Below are positions 22,480 to 33,400 of a stretch of 64,000 nucleotides of DNA, one piece after another (position 1 is the stretch's first letter; each line of letters opens with the position of its first letter). The position numbers and the translations under genes are program-made. The stretch comes from Liolophura sinensis. Its lineage: Eukaryota > Mollusca > Polyplacophora > Chitonida > Chitonidae. The notes under the pieces are model-generated. The model did not search any database. It saw nothing but the letters and a program-made list of their open reading frames with translations, and was not told the DNA's origin. The stretch covers positions 89,797,836 through 89,861,835 of the forward strand of contig NC_088295.1 in the NCBI RefSeq assembly GCF_032854445.1, in the 5' to 3' direction.

Positions 22480-23379
22480 ATTTGCTGAGACTACTGAGAC
22501 TACTGAGAATTATTCATGACTCATCTACAAGACTACGCCTTCAGTCTGAGATCGAGACAGTGTCAGACTTTGAAAAGGCATACCATAATGCGGTGAACTT
22601 TGTCTTCCCTAATGCAAAAATGAAAGGTTGTTTCTCTCATTACACCCAGACTCTTTACCAGAACGACCGTGATGTGAAGAAACTTGTAAGGCGAGCTGCT
22701 GTCTTACCCCTCGTTCCCAAAGATAAAATTGAAGAATTGTGGATGCGTGCCATATCTAAAGCTCCATTATCAGACAAATGTACTCGATTTATGGACTATA
22801 TAACCGAATACTGGATTGAAGGGGTATGTGATATAGAAGTCTGGAACCATCACGAGTACCATGGCCCTAGAACAAACAACGCCCTTGAAGGATGGAACCA
22901 CAGACTCAATTCCTTGGCCGGAAAAGCCCATCCAATTTATTTATTTATTTGATTGGTGTTTTACGCCGTACTCAAGAATATTTCACTTATACGACGGCGG
23001 TCAGCATTATGGTGGGTGGAAACCGGGCACAGCCCGGGGGAAACCCACGACCATCCGCAGGTTACTGACAAACCTTCCCACGTACAACCGGAGAGGAAGC
23101 CAGCATGAGCTGGACTTGAACTCACAGCGACCGCATTGGTGAGAGACTCCTCGGTCATTACGCTGCGCTAGCGCGCTAACCAACTGAGCCACGGAGGCCC
23201 CAAAAGCCCATCCAAGTTTATATGAATATATTCATACAGTTAAAAGAGAACAGGCCCGGACCGAAATGGAAAAGTTGCAGCATGGAGCCACTGTCGCCCC
23301 GAAACGGAAGAAGTATCGCACTCTTGACCAGAACCTGGGAGAATTGAAACGGAGATTGAATACGGTGAAATCTCCGTAA
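22480..23379 (+). pseudogene. MULE (Mutator-like) transposase fragment, interrupted by a SINE
   Basis: The frame from 22482 shows DFEKAYHNAVNFVFPNAKMK, GCFSHYTQTLYQ and RTNNALEGWNHRLNSLAGK, the C-terminal half of a MULE transposase domain. It is cut at 22936 by a SINE inserted in the opposite orientation, and resumes in the same frame after the duplicated target at 23216, giving SLYEYIHTVKREQARTEMEK and a lysine-rich end, with TAA at 23377-23379. The catalytic front half and the start are missing, and no terminal repeats were found. It is a dead fragment whose reading frame survived until the SINE came in. Confidence 0.75.
22922..23215 (-). mobile_element. Full-length SINE family I with 14-bp target-site duplication
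   Basis: The element occupies 22936-23201. Its head at the right reads, on the minus strand, GGCCTCCGTGGCTCAGTTGG (A box) and GAGTTCAAGTCC (B box). The body contains GGGCTGTGCCCGG, and the tail is AAATAAATAAATT. AAAAGCCCATCCAA flanks both sides (22922-22935 and 23202-23215). This is the best copy for defining the family. Confidence 0.95.
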
Positions 23380-24286
23380 TTCAATACGCTGATCGCGCCT
23401 CTTATTTTCTACATCTTGGAGAACTGTAATATCTTGTAACTAAAGTAAATATTAGTAATTTAAAGAAACCTCCTGCAGAGAACCTCACTGTGTTTATATG
23501 ATTTAATCCGGATAATATTTCTATTGTGATTTTGTTTTCTGTCACCCCTCCATATCCGATTTACAATAAGGCCTTGCTGAAAACATTATTGCGCAAGGTC
23601 TTTATAGTCAGTTGGCATTTCAATCCGCTGAAATATAGATTTATACAATGTACCAAAGACACCAATCATGTATGGTACACTACCGTCAGACGCCAGGACA
23701 TTTTTGGTCTTTCCTTTTGACAAAATACACTGGTAGGCCTATCTGTATTCCCAACAGCAGTGACAATAAAACAGTGAGTGAGATAGGTATCGTACGGTTC
23801 AGTGGCTTTGGTGTACTAAAACTGTACAATAATCCAAGTTCATCAATAAAAACATAGGCCTATCTTCCGAGCAGAGTTAATTGTCATACCTGCATGCATC
23901 ATTAATTTTAACAAAAAGGATATGAAAAAATGAGGCATTAACAGAGGCGGTGATGATGATGTTTTTTTCTATTTAGGGGATTCAGTCTTTTGACACTTCG
24001 ACAGAATCAAGATGAGCATGGATATTAATCCAACCCTTCACGCCAGTTACACAGGGAATACAGACACAGCTACCTGAGACAATCATCCCATACCACGGAT
24101 ATGTCCCATACTACATGCTTGTGTAGAAAACTCCCACATAAAATTTTCAGCTGAGTAAGTATATTTATTTACATTCATTCATTCATTTATTTATTTCTTA
24201 AACTGTACCTTTTTTAACTTCTAAAATGACAGTACTTGGGATAAAATGATAAGTTTTTATAACCGACTGTTTTAACACGTTAGTTT
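23380..24286. other. No gene recognised
   Basis: AT-rich sequence downstream of the MULE fragment; only chance frames. Confidence 0.3.
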
Positions 24287-24533
24287 ACACTCAAAAAGTA
24301 ATCAACAGAACGTTTGTTGTCTGAGTGATGATAGATTGTATTCTGTTATTATAATACAATATTCTGCCACACTCAACATAACATTCTGTTAATCTAATAA
24401 AATCTATATGTTGAATTAATAGAATGGATGTCCTATGTTTAACAGAATAGTCTGCTGGAATAGCAGAATCCATTCTAGCATCACCCAGGCAACAGACTAT
24501 CTGTTAAAATTCACAGATCAATTTTTTGAGTGT
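24287..24533. mobile_element. MITE-like inverted-repeat element, about 247 bp
   Basis: The left end ACACTCAAAAA (24287-24297) is mirrored by TTTTTGAGTGT (24523-24533). Internal AACAGAAT and ATTCTGTT words also occur in both orientations. No coding capacity and no convincing target-site duplication were seen. Confidence 0.55.
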
Positions 24534-24732
24534 TCAGCTGGAAAATATTAACTATGGTCATACTGTGAAAACCTGTAAACAATATTCATAGATCTTGATA
24601 AGAAGTTAGCTGTAAAATGACCTTATATCACGTTCCTGTATACCTTAGATAAGAGGGTACATGCTTCACAACACCAGTGTATGTATAGTGTACCATATGG
24701 TAGTTGTTCCATTAACATTTCATCATGAGAGT

Positions 24733-24960
24733 GGGTGAGTGCTTGGGGTTTAACGTCGTATTTAACAATTATTCAGTCATAAGACGACGAAGTGTGCATG
24801 TAATGTGCCTCCTTGTTGCAGGACGGATTTCCACCGCTCTTTTATCTATTGCTGCTTCACTGAGACGGCCTACCGAAGGCAAGTAAGCTGCCCCGCACGA
24901 GCCATTATACTGATACGGGTCAACAAGTCGTTGCACTATTCTCTTCATGCTGAACGTCCA
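24733..24960 (-). mobile_element. SINE family II copy
   Basis: GTGCTTGGGGTTTAACGTCG, TAATGTGCCTCCTTGTTGCA, TGCTGCTTCACTGAGACGGC and GAGCCATTATACTGATACGG are the reverse of the element at 11345-11705. The tRNA-like head is missing here. Confidence 0.8.
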
Positions 24961-25104
24961 TTTCTTTATGTGAGATCTATTCAAAATATAATACTTGATA
25001 TTTGAAAGGTATTAGTATCAAATACCTTCACATGTATATAAGGTTAAATGCATTGTGCTATGAACCGTAACACCGGAATGTGTCCAATATTCTTTTTCAG
25101 TTTT

Positions 25105-25215
25105 TGATGGTTGGTATTAAACGTCGTTTTAGAAATTGGAAATCTTGCAAATATTGAGTTGGAACCTCCATTGTCGTAGACGGCTAGTATACGAATGTCT
25201 TATTCTACTCTTAGA
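25105..25215. repeat. Interspersed repeat, first copy
   Basis: GGTATTAAACGTCGTTTTAG, ATTGGAAATCTTGCA and the following 80 bases align with 27545-27680 in the same orientation. Family unknown. Confidence 0.55.
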
Positions 25216-25249
25216 TTCACACCTTAAGAGTTTTACCATTAATGGCAAT

Positions 25250-25694
25250 GGAGATACAATCTATTCTCTTTTACATATCCCCTCACAAGGGTAGGACATT
25301 CACAGAATGACAGATTAACCAGTAATGACACCAGAGGTACAATCTGTTCTTACCTTACAGATCCCCTCAAAGCAGTAAGACATTTCACACGGTGACATAT
25401 TAACCAGTAATGATACCAGAGGTACAATCTATTCTCTCTTAAAGTTCCCCTCACAACGGTAGGACATTCACACAGTGACAGATTAACTAGTAATGACACC
25501 AGAGGTACAATCTATTCTCTCTTACATATCTCAACACAGCAGAACATTCACACGGTGAGAAATTAACCAGTAATGACACCAGAGGTACAATCTGTTCTCT
25601 TTTACAGATCCATTCACAGCTGTAGGACATTCACACAGTGGCAGATTAACCAATAATGGTTAACAACAGAGGTACAATCTACTCTTTCTTACAG
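25250..25694. repeat. About 83-bp minisatellite carrying a 3' splice site, about five units (transporter copy B)
   Basis: These are the same units as at 8690-9484, with GAGGTACAATCTATTCTCTC and TTACAGATCCCCTC in each. The final TTACAG at 25694 is the acceptor of exon 1 of copy B. The array existed before the duplication of the gene and differs in copy number from copy A. Confidence 0.9.
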
Positions 25695-25844
25695 ATCTCC
25701 GTGCCGTCATGAACGTGATGAATGTGAGCCGGCTTCTGGTTCTCGCTGTCTGCTGTCTCTGTCACCTCATCTGGGGATCCATCATCGCCCCTACCTACTA
25801 CGTAAATGCCTTCAAAGTTCAGTACAATTACACACAATCACAAG
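25695..25844 (+). pseudogene. Transporter copy B, exon 1 (intact exon)
   Basis: The acceptor TTTCTTACAG ends at 25694 and ATG is at 25709. The frame gives MNVMNVSRLLVLAVCCLCHL, then PTYYVNAFKVQYNYTQSQ, ending at a good donor (CAAG/GTAAGC) in phase 1. The first membrane segment and the YxxNAFK..Y.QSQ junction are typical of nodulin-like MFS transporters. The exon itself is intact; the gene is called a pseudogene because of exons 2 and 3. Confidence 0.8.
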
Positions 25845-25984
25845 GTAAGCTACTTTATAATAAGCGTAAATATGTCAAGTGACAATGTAAGCCATTGTCT
25901 TTACAGAAATTGTGTACACAGATTTCTTGAATTGATGGTTCAATCTCAGTCATCATAAATTATTTTATATTGCGAATGCACTTC

Positions 25985-26240
25985 GTCAAATGATTTGCGC
26001 CAAAGCAGTAAGATGTGTTTCGAGGATTAAGGCTGTTCTTATCAACAATAGTCAATTCATAGAGAACTATTCCCACATTACTGTGGCTCAAAATCGTACA
26101 TAAATAATTCTCCACAGCTTTACAAAAGTAACCTTGCATATTTCGGTGGACCAATCATAGATATCAGAGTTGGGTTAACGATTCCAGCTTCTACGAGATC
26201 AGAAAGCAATATTCTTCTTTGAGCAAAACAGATCTTTAGG
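25985..26240 (-). mobile_element. LINE 3' UTR fragment
   Basis: TAAGATGTGTTTC, CATAGAGAACTATT and CATAAATAATTC match the LINE tail at 3385-3600. Only the 3' UTR is present. Confidence 0.7.
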
Positions 26241-27544
26241 AACTGAATAACGTTATTGATTTACCCTGAAAAACACACTCAGTCAAAAAAGAATGGTAAT
26301 ACTAACTGCTTTGTGGGCATTATCGTGCGAGCAGCAAGTATCCAATTACATCAATTATATTCAGCAAGAAAAGCAGTTTTCAAAAGAGTAATCTTGTATT
26401 GTTAAATTTATTAAACGAGAATTAAAAAATTTCAATTCTCCGACGAGAAACATATCAAAATTCTTGGCGCGAGTTTTATGAACTTACTGCTACAATATCT
26501 AATTTGAAGGCTCTGTTTATCCCATAAATTCTACGTCCAAAAGATATAACAAAAAGAGATTTAAGGTGTCTTGTTTCTCTGACGGCACAGGTGCGTGCAG
26601 AAATGCGTAGGACTTTGTGACGTCCATCATTTGTCTGCAGACCAAAGCACAACATCCATGCTGAGGATTAAAAATACGCCATATAAACGACCCAACTTAA
26701 CTGACACGAGTATGGCCGACACCTCGTCCAATATGAGGATTATTGACACCAAATATTCGCGTATCTTATCACTGAGTAACCATGTTATTAATTCTATGCG
26801 TACCTACCCGTCACACCGATATACCACACTGTATGGGTATTCCGATGCGTCCAAACGGTGTCCCCCCTTCTGCCTGAACTAGCCATGTTCCCGTATGAAT
26901 ATAACTATATCCCGAAACTGTTAAGGAGTATTCTTTATAAGGCCCGATCTTTCTCATTCACTGAAAGGTGTATTGGTGATCTGCTAGCTTTAAGCAATCC
27001 ATATATGGCGAGGGTTGTGAAAGAAGAATTTGAAAGAAACCACAGAATCTCCAGATGGTACATCTTATCTCGACCTACATTTACACAAAGACCAAAACGG
27101 TTTCATCTCTCGCATACTTTACGACAAGAGGATAGTTTTAATTTTGACATTGTAAATTACCCCTATTAAGATATCAACTTACGCAAGGGTCCTGCAACGT
27201 GACAAATTATTACTGCAAAAATTGGTGTGTCCATCAAGTGCCTTTACTCTAATTTCCTTACGTTTTGCAATGTGTACAGTTCTCTTGTTAGTAAATGTAG
27301 ACAGAGCGTCCAGAGTATCTGGTACTATGCTTCGTTGTTTTGTTTGATTTCGCTTAACCTGGAAATGAGATCTTATATTCATCGTGCTGAATTGGATATC
27401 CACACTGGGTCTCAATCAAAGAGCAACAAGACACATATTTAATTATCGACAACTTATACACTAGTATGTTGCCCAATTTGAATACTGATTTCACTCATTC
27501 GCCTGGATCATATCATACCGTCCTAATTTCTTTTCTTTATATAC

Positions 27545-27680
27545 TTTCTTTTAGTTTTATAGTAGTTAGCGTTAAACGTGGTTTTGGGAATTGGCCTTGC
27601 AGTTATTGACCTGGAGCATCCATCTTGCTTGACGAATGTTATACAGTATATGAATGTCTGATTAGGATTCTCTAAAGTAT
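27545..27680. repeat. Interspersed repeat, second copy
   Basis: It aligns with 25105-25215 (GTTAAACGTGGTTTTGGGAA, GCAGTTATTGACCTGGA). Nature unknown. Confidence 0.55.
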
Positions 27681-28772
27681 CTATGTATATACAGTTTACA
27701 TATCTTCCGACGATTGACCGAATACATACCGGAACTGTAAATGGGGACAACAAAACAGCGTAGTGTAATACAGAGTGGTTAGGCACCCGTGCAGCTTTTT
27801 GACTGGTTCATTTCAACGAATGTACTGTCGTGAGCCAATCAATTCTTCTCAAAATTACTGACGAAAGAGCAGAGACGATTTTATGGCAACACTTTTTGTC
27901 TCATGTTTTAATTCACATTATGGAAGTATATCTAAGTGTTTAGTCGAAAGTTGTTCACCATCTTTCTATACGTTAAGGTACCAAAGTCAATTTTCTTTTT
28001 CTACACTTTGAAATCTTTCCTTGTCGTTTCACCAATCCGTAAGTAGGCCCTCATGGACACAGTTCGTATATCTGACAGTTCAAATCCGACTTCCGCTGGC
28101 TCTGCTGCGCGTTCTCTCAAGCGGTCTGACAAGTACTCGATGAATGTCTGTGGTTTCCGCAGTGGATAAAGCACTCGAAACTGTGACTTCGCGTCTCGTG
28201 GATTATTTTCCGACTTAAAATACAGGTGTGGATTATTTTTTCAAGAATCAACAGTTATTGTTCTTTTGTCCACTGGAAAGAATTACCGGTCAAAAATGCA
28301 TTCAGTTTCTAAGCGGGCAATACCAGGACTCACCTCCGTGATACAAGGGAACACTTAGTTCGTGTCGCTTTGTATAAAGGACATCTCCACACATACCGAC
28401 TTCCATTCACTTGAATTGCTGGGGATAATGCCTGGCCATGCAAAAAAGGTACCGTTGTATATAAGCCGAGCGAATGAGTTAGATGCTTCATTCGACATAA
28501 ATCAAGGCCTAGAGATATCGAACATGTTCGTAATCAGAATGCCGAAAGTTAAACCCACCAGTTCACCTTAGTAAAAACTAAGTTTTGCTGTTCATATTTG
28601 GGCCAAAGAGAATTGATGATGCCACTCTGCCTTTCCTCACACTGGCAACATTAACTGTACTTGAAGAAACGAATGGACCTCTCTTATATAACATTTTTAT
28701 GTTAGACAAAGCATTGACGTCACAAAAAAGTTTAAAGTCGCCTTAAAGGAGATGGTTGTATGGTTTTCCAGG

Positions 28773-28842
28773 ATAGCTCAGTGGGATATTGGAATGTTTT
28801 AAAGTCTTCTGCTTGTGGGTTCGAATCCCGCTCTACTGTACA
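28773..28842 (+). mobile_element. tRNA-like sequence, probably SINE head or tRNA relic
   Basis: GATAGCTCAGTGGGATATTG resembles an A box and GGGTTCGAATCCCGC is a near-perfect B box. The bases outside do not pair into a proper acceptor stem, so it is unlikely to be a working tRNA gene. Confidence 0.5.
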
Positions 28843-29383
28843 CTCCACAAAGGCGCACTTAGGTGATACTCAAATCACAAACACACAAATCCACAAAGTG
28901 TGGAGTCTTGAAAAATTAATCAACTGCGCAAACAAAAGCATGACGTCACAACTGTGGTTTAAAATTGGATGTTTGGAGCAGCCAGAATGCTGCAACAATT
29001 AGAACTTTCCAACCGATGTTGTCGCTGTGTTTTGAAGACAGTTTGACGACTACGAAAGTGATTGGGTCAGTCGGCGGTAGGTTCCTTGGTAGGACGCACC
29101 AGCAGTCGGTCGGACGTTTGGTCAAACGAGTGGACGCACAGTGGTTTGGTCAGTTGATCAGGTAAAAGGACAGATGGTTGACGGTTGGGTGGAGTCGGTG
29201 TGATATTGTAGCCAAGAATTGACACATTGTGACATTTGGCCTACTGCAACCTTTCATTTTCCTCAACATTTTAATTTGAACGAAGCCATCACGGTGAAAA
29301 GTTCTTGCACACGGTGAAAAAAAAACAATTCTATAAAAACTCCCTGTATAATGATAATCACTTTCTTCCGTTTTTCCCTTCAG

Positions 29384-29591
29384 TGGAGGTATTCCTACCC
29401 ATGCTGTCGATTGGGAGGGTTCTTAGTCCGATCCCTGCCGTCGTCTATGAAGACATGGGGGCTTGGGCCCACCCTCCTCTCGGGACTTACCCTAAGCTCT
29501 GGGGGATTCCTTTTCCTCTGGGGGTCGGGCTTCTTCCTGAACATCTGTTACATGTACCCTGTAATGATTTACGCCTGCTTCTTTATAATAG
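29384..29591 (+). pseudogene. Transporter copy B, exon 2, frameshifted
   Basis: The acceptor TTTTTCCCTTCAG ends at 29383 and the donor ATAATAG/GTAAGTG follows 29591. In phase with exon 1 it reads VEVFLPMLSIGRVLSPIPAV. It then meets one extra base near 29449 compared with copy A (TCTATGAAGACATGG against TTTATCAGACATGG), which moves TWGLGPTLLSGLTLSSGG into another frame. Both splice sites are intact, the reverse of the situation in copy A. Confidence 0.8.
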
Positions 29592-30244
29592 GTAAGTGAT
29601 GTTAGGGAAAAATTTTGATATTATGTTTCACACAGCAGCACTTAGACGAAGAACAAGTCATACCTACAGGCCAAACGTACAGTGTTTAAACAGAGTCCAC
29701 GATTCAGCGCGAATGTAGTTTTAATGGCATTTTGTCTTGAAATTGTGACCGAGTCCGCCCAAAGTCCCACGTACCATAAAATGCACGAAACTAGCGAAAT
29801 AGGGGAGTTTTGAGTTCAGACTCTCTTATCGCTAAAGGTAAAAAAACGCTACTGTAGAGATAACCGCTTAGAAGATTTTGTGATTATATTAACTATCTGG
29901 CCTATGAAGTCCCAGAAAAGGTTATTTAGAGTAGACGAACTGAGGAGCTGAGTGTTTGTAAAGTTAAGGAGTTCCAGATTGAAAGAGATGCCATTTGTGC
30001 CTCCGGAACGCGGCGAGATGTGTGATCGGTAAATTATTGAAATCGGTCACATTATACATGCAGTGTGATATTATGTTACCTTTAAGGAAAAAAATTTGAT
30101 CACCAAAGTTCCCTTTCGTGTGTGATTGCCGAGTGTTCCAATGCTTTAACATAGCAACGTGATCTTGTCTATCCCGCAGCGACGCAATCGCGGTCATGCG
30201 CAGTCCAAATAGCTCTAATGCAATACTCCTTAAGGACATGCCCC

Positions 30245-30515
30245 TCTGTCTATGATCGCTTTATATCATTACCGCCACTAGCAAATTTGCACAGAAATCT
30301 TCAACAACGCCAACGTCACAGGGGTCAAGAAGTGATGTCAGAGAACTCAAAAACTCTGTGTCAGCATTTGCCTCTAATTATACTTTTTACATATGCATTC
30401 GCTTTATCTGCGCACAAGCATGTTTCTCACCAAACACCTTAAACAATTTTGTTGCTGTATGCTGATTAAACAGTTCCACCCAAGAACACTACTGGTGACG
30501 CAAGTATATCTCTTA
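30245..30515. repeat. Interspersed repeat of about 270 bp, copy in transporter B intron 2
   Basis: It aligns with 47475-47765 in a glycerol kinase intron (shared CAACAACGCC, GGGGTCAAG, TTTGCCTCTAAT). It is absent from the matching intron of copy A, so it arrived in copy B after the duplication. Confidence 0.6.
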
Positions 30516-30639
30516 AAGAACAATTTCCAACAGCATGGTACATGAAGACGATCCTCTTTCAACTGGTAATTAATCGACAAAGTTACAGAAAATCGATAAC
30601 AGCAGCGGTAATTCTGTTTTTCACATTTACTTGACACAG

Positions 30640-31622
30640 GTTTAGGGAGCGGCTTTCTCAATCTCAGCGTCATCACGACGGTTACTAAACACTTTAATGG
30701 CAAGCATCAGGGCAAGGCTGGTTTCCACGGTGATGACGTCTTACGCGCCAGCCCGGTTATAACACTGTTTGTTTACCGGAAGTTGTTGCGCACGGTCAGA
30801 TAGAGGATGATGCCGGACAGGATCTTCATGGATTCATGCTCTCCTTCGCCATCACAATCGCCATCGTGGGCTGTCTTTTTCTTGTGTCTCTACAATCAAA
30901 ACCGAGCGAGAACCATCTGAAACTCCTCTGCTTAAAGATACTGATTCTGAGGATGTGGCAAAATCCGCTAGTAAAGAGCCTACCACTCTAAGGACTAAAG
31001 TAATGCAGGAAATACAGGCCATATGCCAATGGCCGCTCCAAATGTTGATCTGGTCTTTTACCCTCTCTTACTCAGTTGTCACGGGGATTGACTATAATCT
31101 GGCTCTGTATGCTAAATCAAGTGGTATATACGCTGTGTTCGACAGTTCATATGTCATGTTTCACGTGACCTCATTCTTGTCTCGTTTGGCTGTGGGTTTT
31201 ATTTCGGACGCCTTGATACAGACATCCCTCGGACTTTCTACATCGCAGTCACGTCTTTCTTCCTGGCTGTCTGTCTATGTCTTATGTCCATTTTACCCAC
31301 AACCGAGTTAAACCGTGTACATGCTGTCAATTACGACTGGTTTGGTAGGGGGCGTGATCAAGCCCGTCCTGGTAACTGTGCTTGTCCAGAACATCGGGAA
31401 AAAGAGCTTTGCCAAAAACTGGGGAATCGCTTACAGCTTGACGTCTATTTTTGTCACGATTTGGGCCGCCATGTTCTCCTCCTCTGTACTCGGCTGCTGA
31501 CGGTCAGGGAGGCGAGGAGTGTTATGGAAGCTACTGTCTTCGGTGGATCAACGTGGTCACGTGCGCAATGGTGACGTCTCACGTGTTGCAGCCTCTCTCT
31601 GACGCTTGTCAAGCGGTACTGA
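30640..31622 (+). pseudogene. Transporter copy B, exon 3, several frameshifts
   Basis: The acceptor TTACTTGACACAG ends at 30639. It starts GLGSGFLNLSVITTVTKHF, then loses one base near 30785 and stops at TAG. Further one-base changes occur near 31225 and 31308, and a two-base loss near 31487, relative to copy A. Fragments such as QWPLQMLIWSFTLSY, FLSRLAVGFISDAL and NIGKKSFAKNWGIAYSLT are still readable in shifting frames. This copy is more decayed than A. Confidence 0.85.
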
Positions 31623-33400
31623 ACCATGAAAAACACCCTTCAGCTATTACAACTGTGACCAGACAACTGTAAATAAGTTGATTGTTTTTCATATTTCTGT
31701 GTAATGAAAGTCCTCGTGTCACAATATGTTTTTCCACTTATCACTGTTATGGGTAAACAAGGGAGAGCACTCTCAAGAAACTTTATGTTTGCTCTGGTAC
31801 GCCATAGTAGTCATCCTTTGGTGAATTCTCTTTCGTGACCGTACACCTCCGACCCTGTGACCTTCTTGAGTGTATGGCAAATTAGGGGCCTACATGATTT
31901 ATAACATATTACAAATATGATATAGGGTTTACCACACTTAACTGTGGGTAAATTATACGTATCATACGAAGAGAAGTATGTGATAATGAGATTTAATAAG
32001 TGTAATATTGCCAACAGGTCCCTGGTGATGATATTAATATACGGGGTGTCTGGTAACCACGGCTGAGCTGGTTTTAACTGCTGTTTAACAGGTGTGTTTT
32101 CAAACGGCGTCTGCCATAGTACATATGCACGTCATTACGAATATTACATATCCATTACTTTCAGTTAACTGGTTGTATGCTTGGCATATCCTTGTTGATA
32201 AGGATATCATCCACGTATTTCTGCAATATACAGTATCTGTGAACCCCAGGACTTACAGTGTAACCCCGCTCGAGATACTCCATACGTTACCTCCCTTTTG
32301 TCCTTCATCTTGTATCTTGTTTCATTGTTATAGTCAACATAATACAAAACATACTTGTAATTGAAGTGTAAATGCACTTTGTTTTAAAATCACAAGGTAA
32401 TGCAGTACATACTTAACTGCTATAATTTTCTTTGTATTATTTTACAGGCGGCCATCCTGCGAGACTGGCCAGTCACTGTTTCTGTACGTTTTGTACTGCT
32501 TAAATATAGGCCCGTTGTATGTGTATGTCTAGGCCTGGGTTTGTGTCATTTCCTGTGTTGCCTCCCTTGCACAACACCTTCTAACATACTGGTACCAGTA
32601 AACCTTTAACATTTAAAGCAATTTGGAACAACACATTCACACTTGCAGTCTTCGTCATTTAAAGCTCGGGCGCTGGCGGAGTAGGTGTCTGTGTTGTGAT
32701 TTCGGAACTTCTGCTTTCTTCAACATCTGGACACATTTGATATTGACTGGAAGGAAAAAATGCATAGATTCAGCACCTGTTTCTTGACGAGGTTGGCCAG
32801 TGCGAGATTCACTGCCACCAAGGTGTATCCGGATAGCACGTATCTGATTCGGACAACACAACACTATATCTCGGCTTTGCCTCGGCGTAGGATGTGTAGT
32901 CTTCCTCAGTCATAGTCTTTGATCTCTACCCAAAAATACCAAAGACAAGATCTTTGTTGCTGTTTCATGCTTTGTCCACAAATAAATAGGTCTACATGGA
33001 CAACACATAATGGCCAATTCCACTGGCCAACACAAATGTCCTGTTTATAAACTGTTTATCCATCAGCCTAACGATATAAATATTAAATATCATTTTTTTT
33101 CTTCTGACATATACTTCACGTTAATGTTTTCTGTGCTTCTGAAAGTATAAGTTTTACCAATAACTTGTAAACAATCTTGTCCAGCTATAGATGACCACCG
33201 AAATGGCGGCACAAACCTAGATTTGATCTAGAGGCACTGGAAGTCAGATGAAATTGTCACAAGTGCTTACAGCTTTATATACCCCAGAGAAGTAATCAAC
33301 AAGTACTAGAAAAATTAAGTTTCCAGCAAAAGTTGTTTTGTATACAACCACAGAGGTAAGTTTTTTCGTAATTTAAAGCATTCAAACTTTAACTAGTGTA
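31623..33400. other. 3' flank of copy B with about 900 extra bases
   Basis: About 32580-33400 matches 14790-15530 of copy A. The stretch 31680-32580 has no counterpart in A, so it is an insertion in B or a loss in A. I see no coding or transposon motif in it. Confidence 0.6.

Larger units (their letters stand above)
25845..29383. other. Intron 1 of transporter copy B
   Basis: The 3.5 kb intron aligns in blocks with intron 1 of copy A (for example 27800-27910 with 10360-10460). It holds a LINE 3' end, an interspersed repeat and a tRNA-like sequence. Two overlapping frames at 26595-27169 show no recognisable domain. Confidence 0.6.

Noticed and set aside
26595..27169. Two overlapping frames (95 and 103 codons) as a small gene
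   Set aside because: No recognisable domain, different frames, located inside the transporter B intron; likely chance.
28773..28842. Functional tRNA gene
   Set aside because: Good B box, but the acceptor stem does not pair; treated as a tRNA-derived relic.
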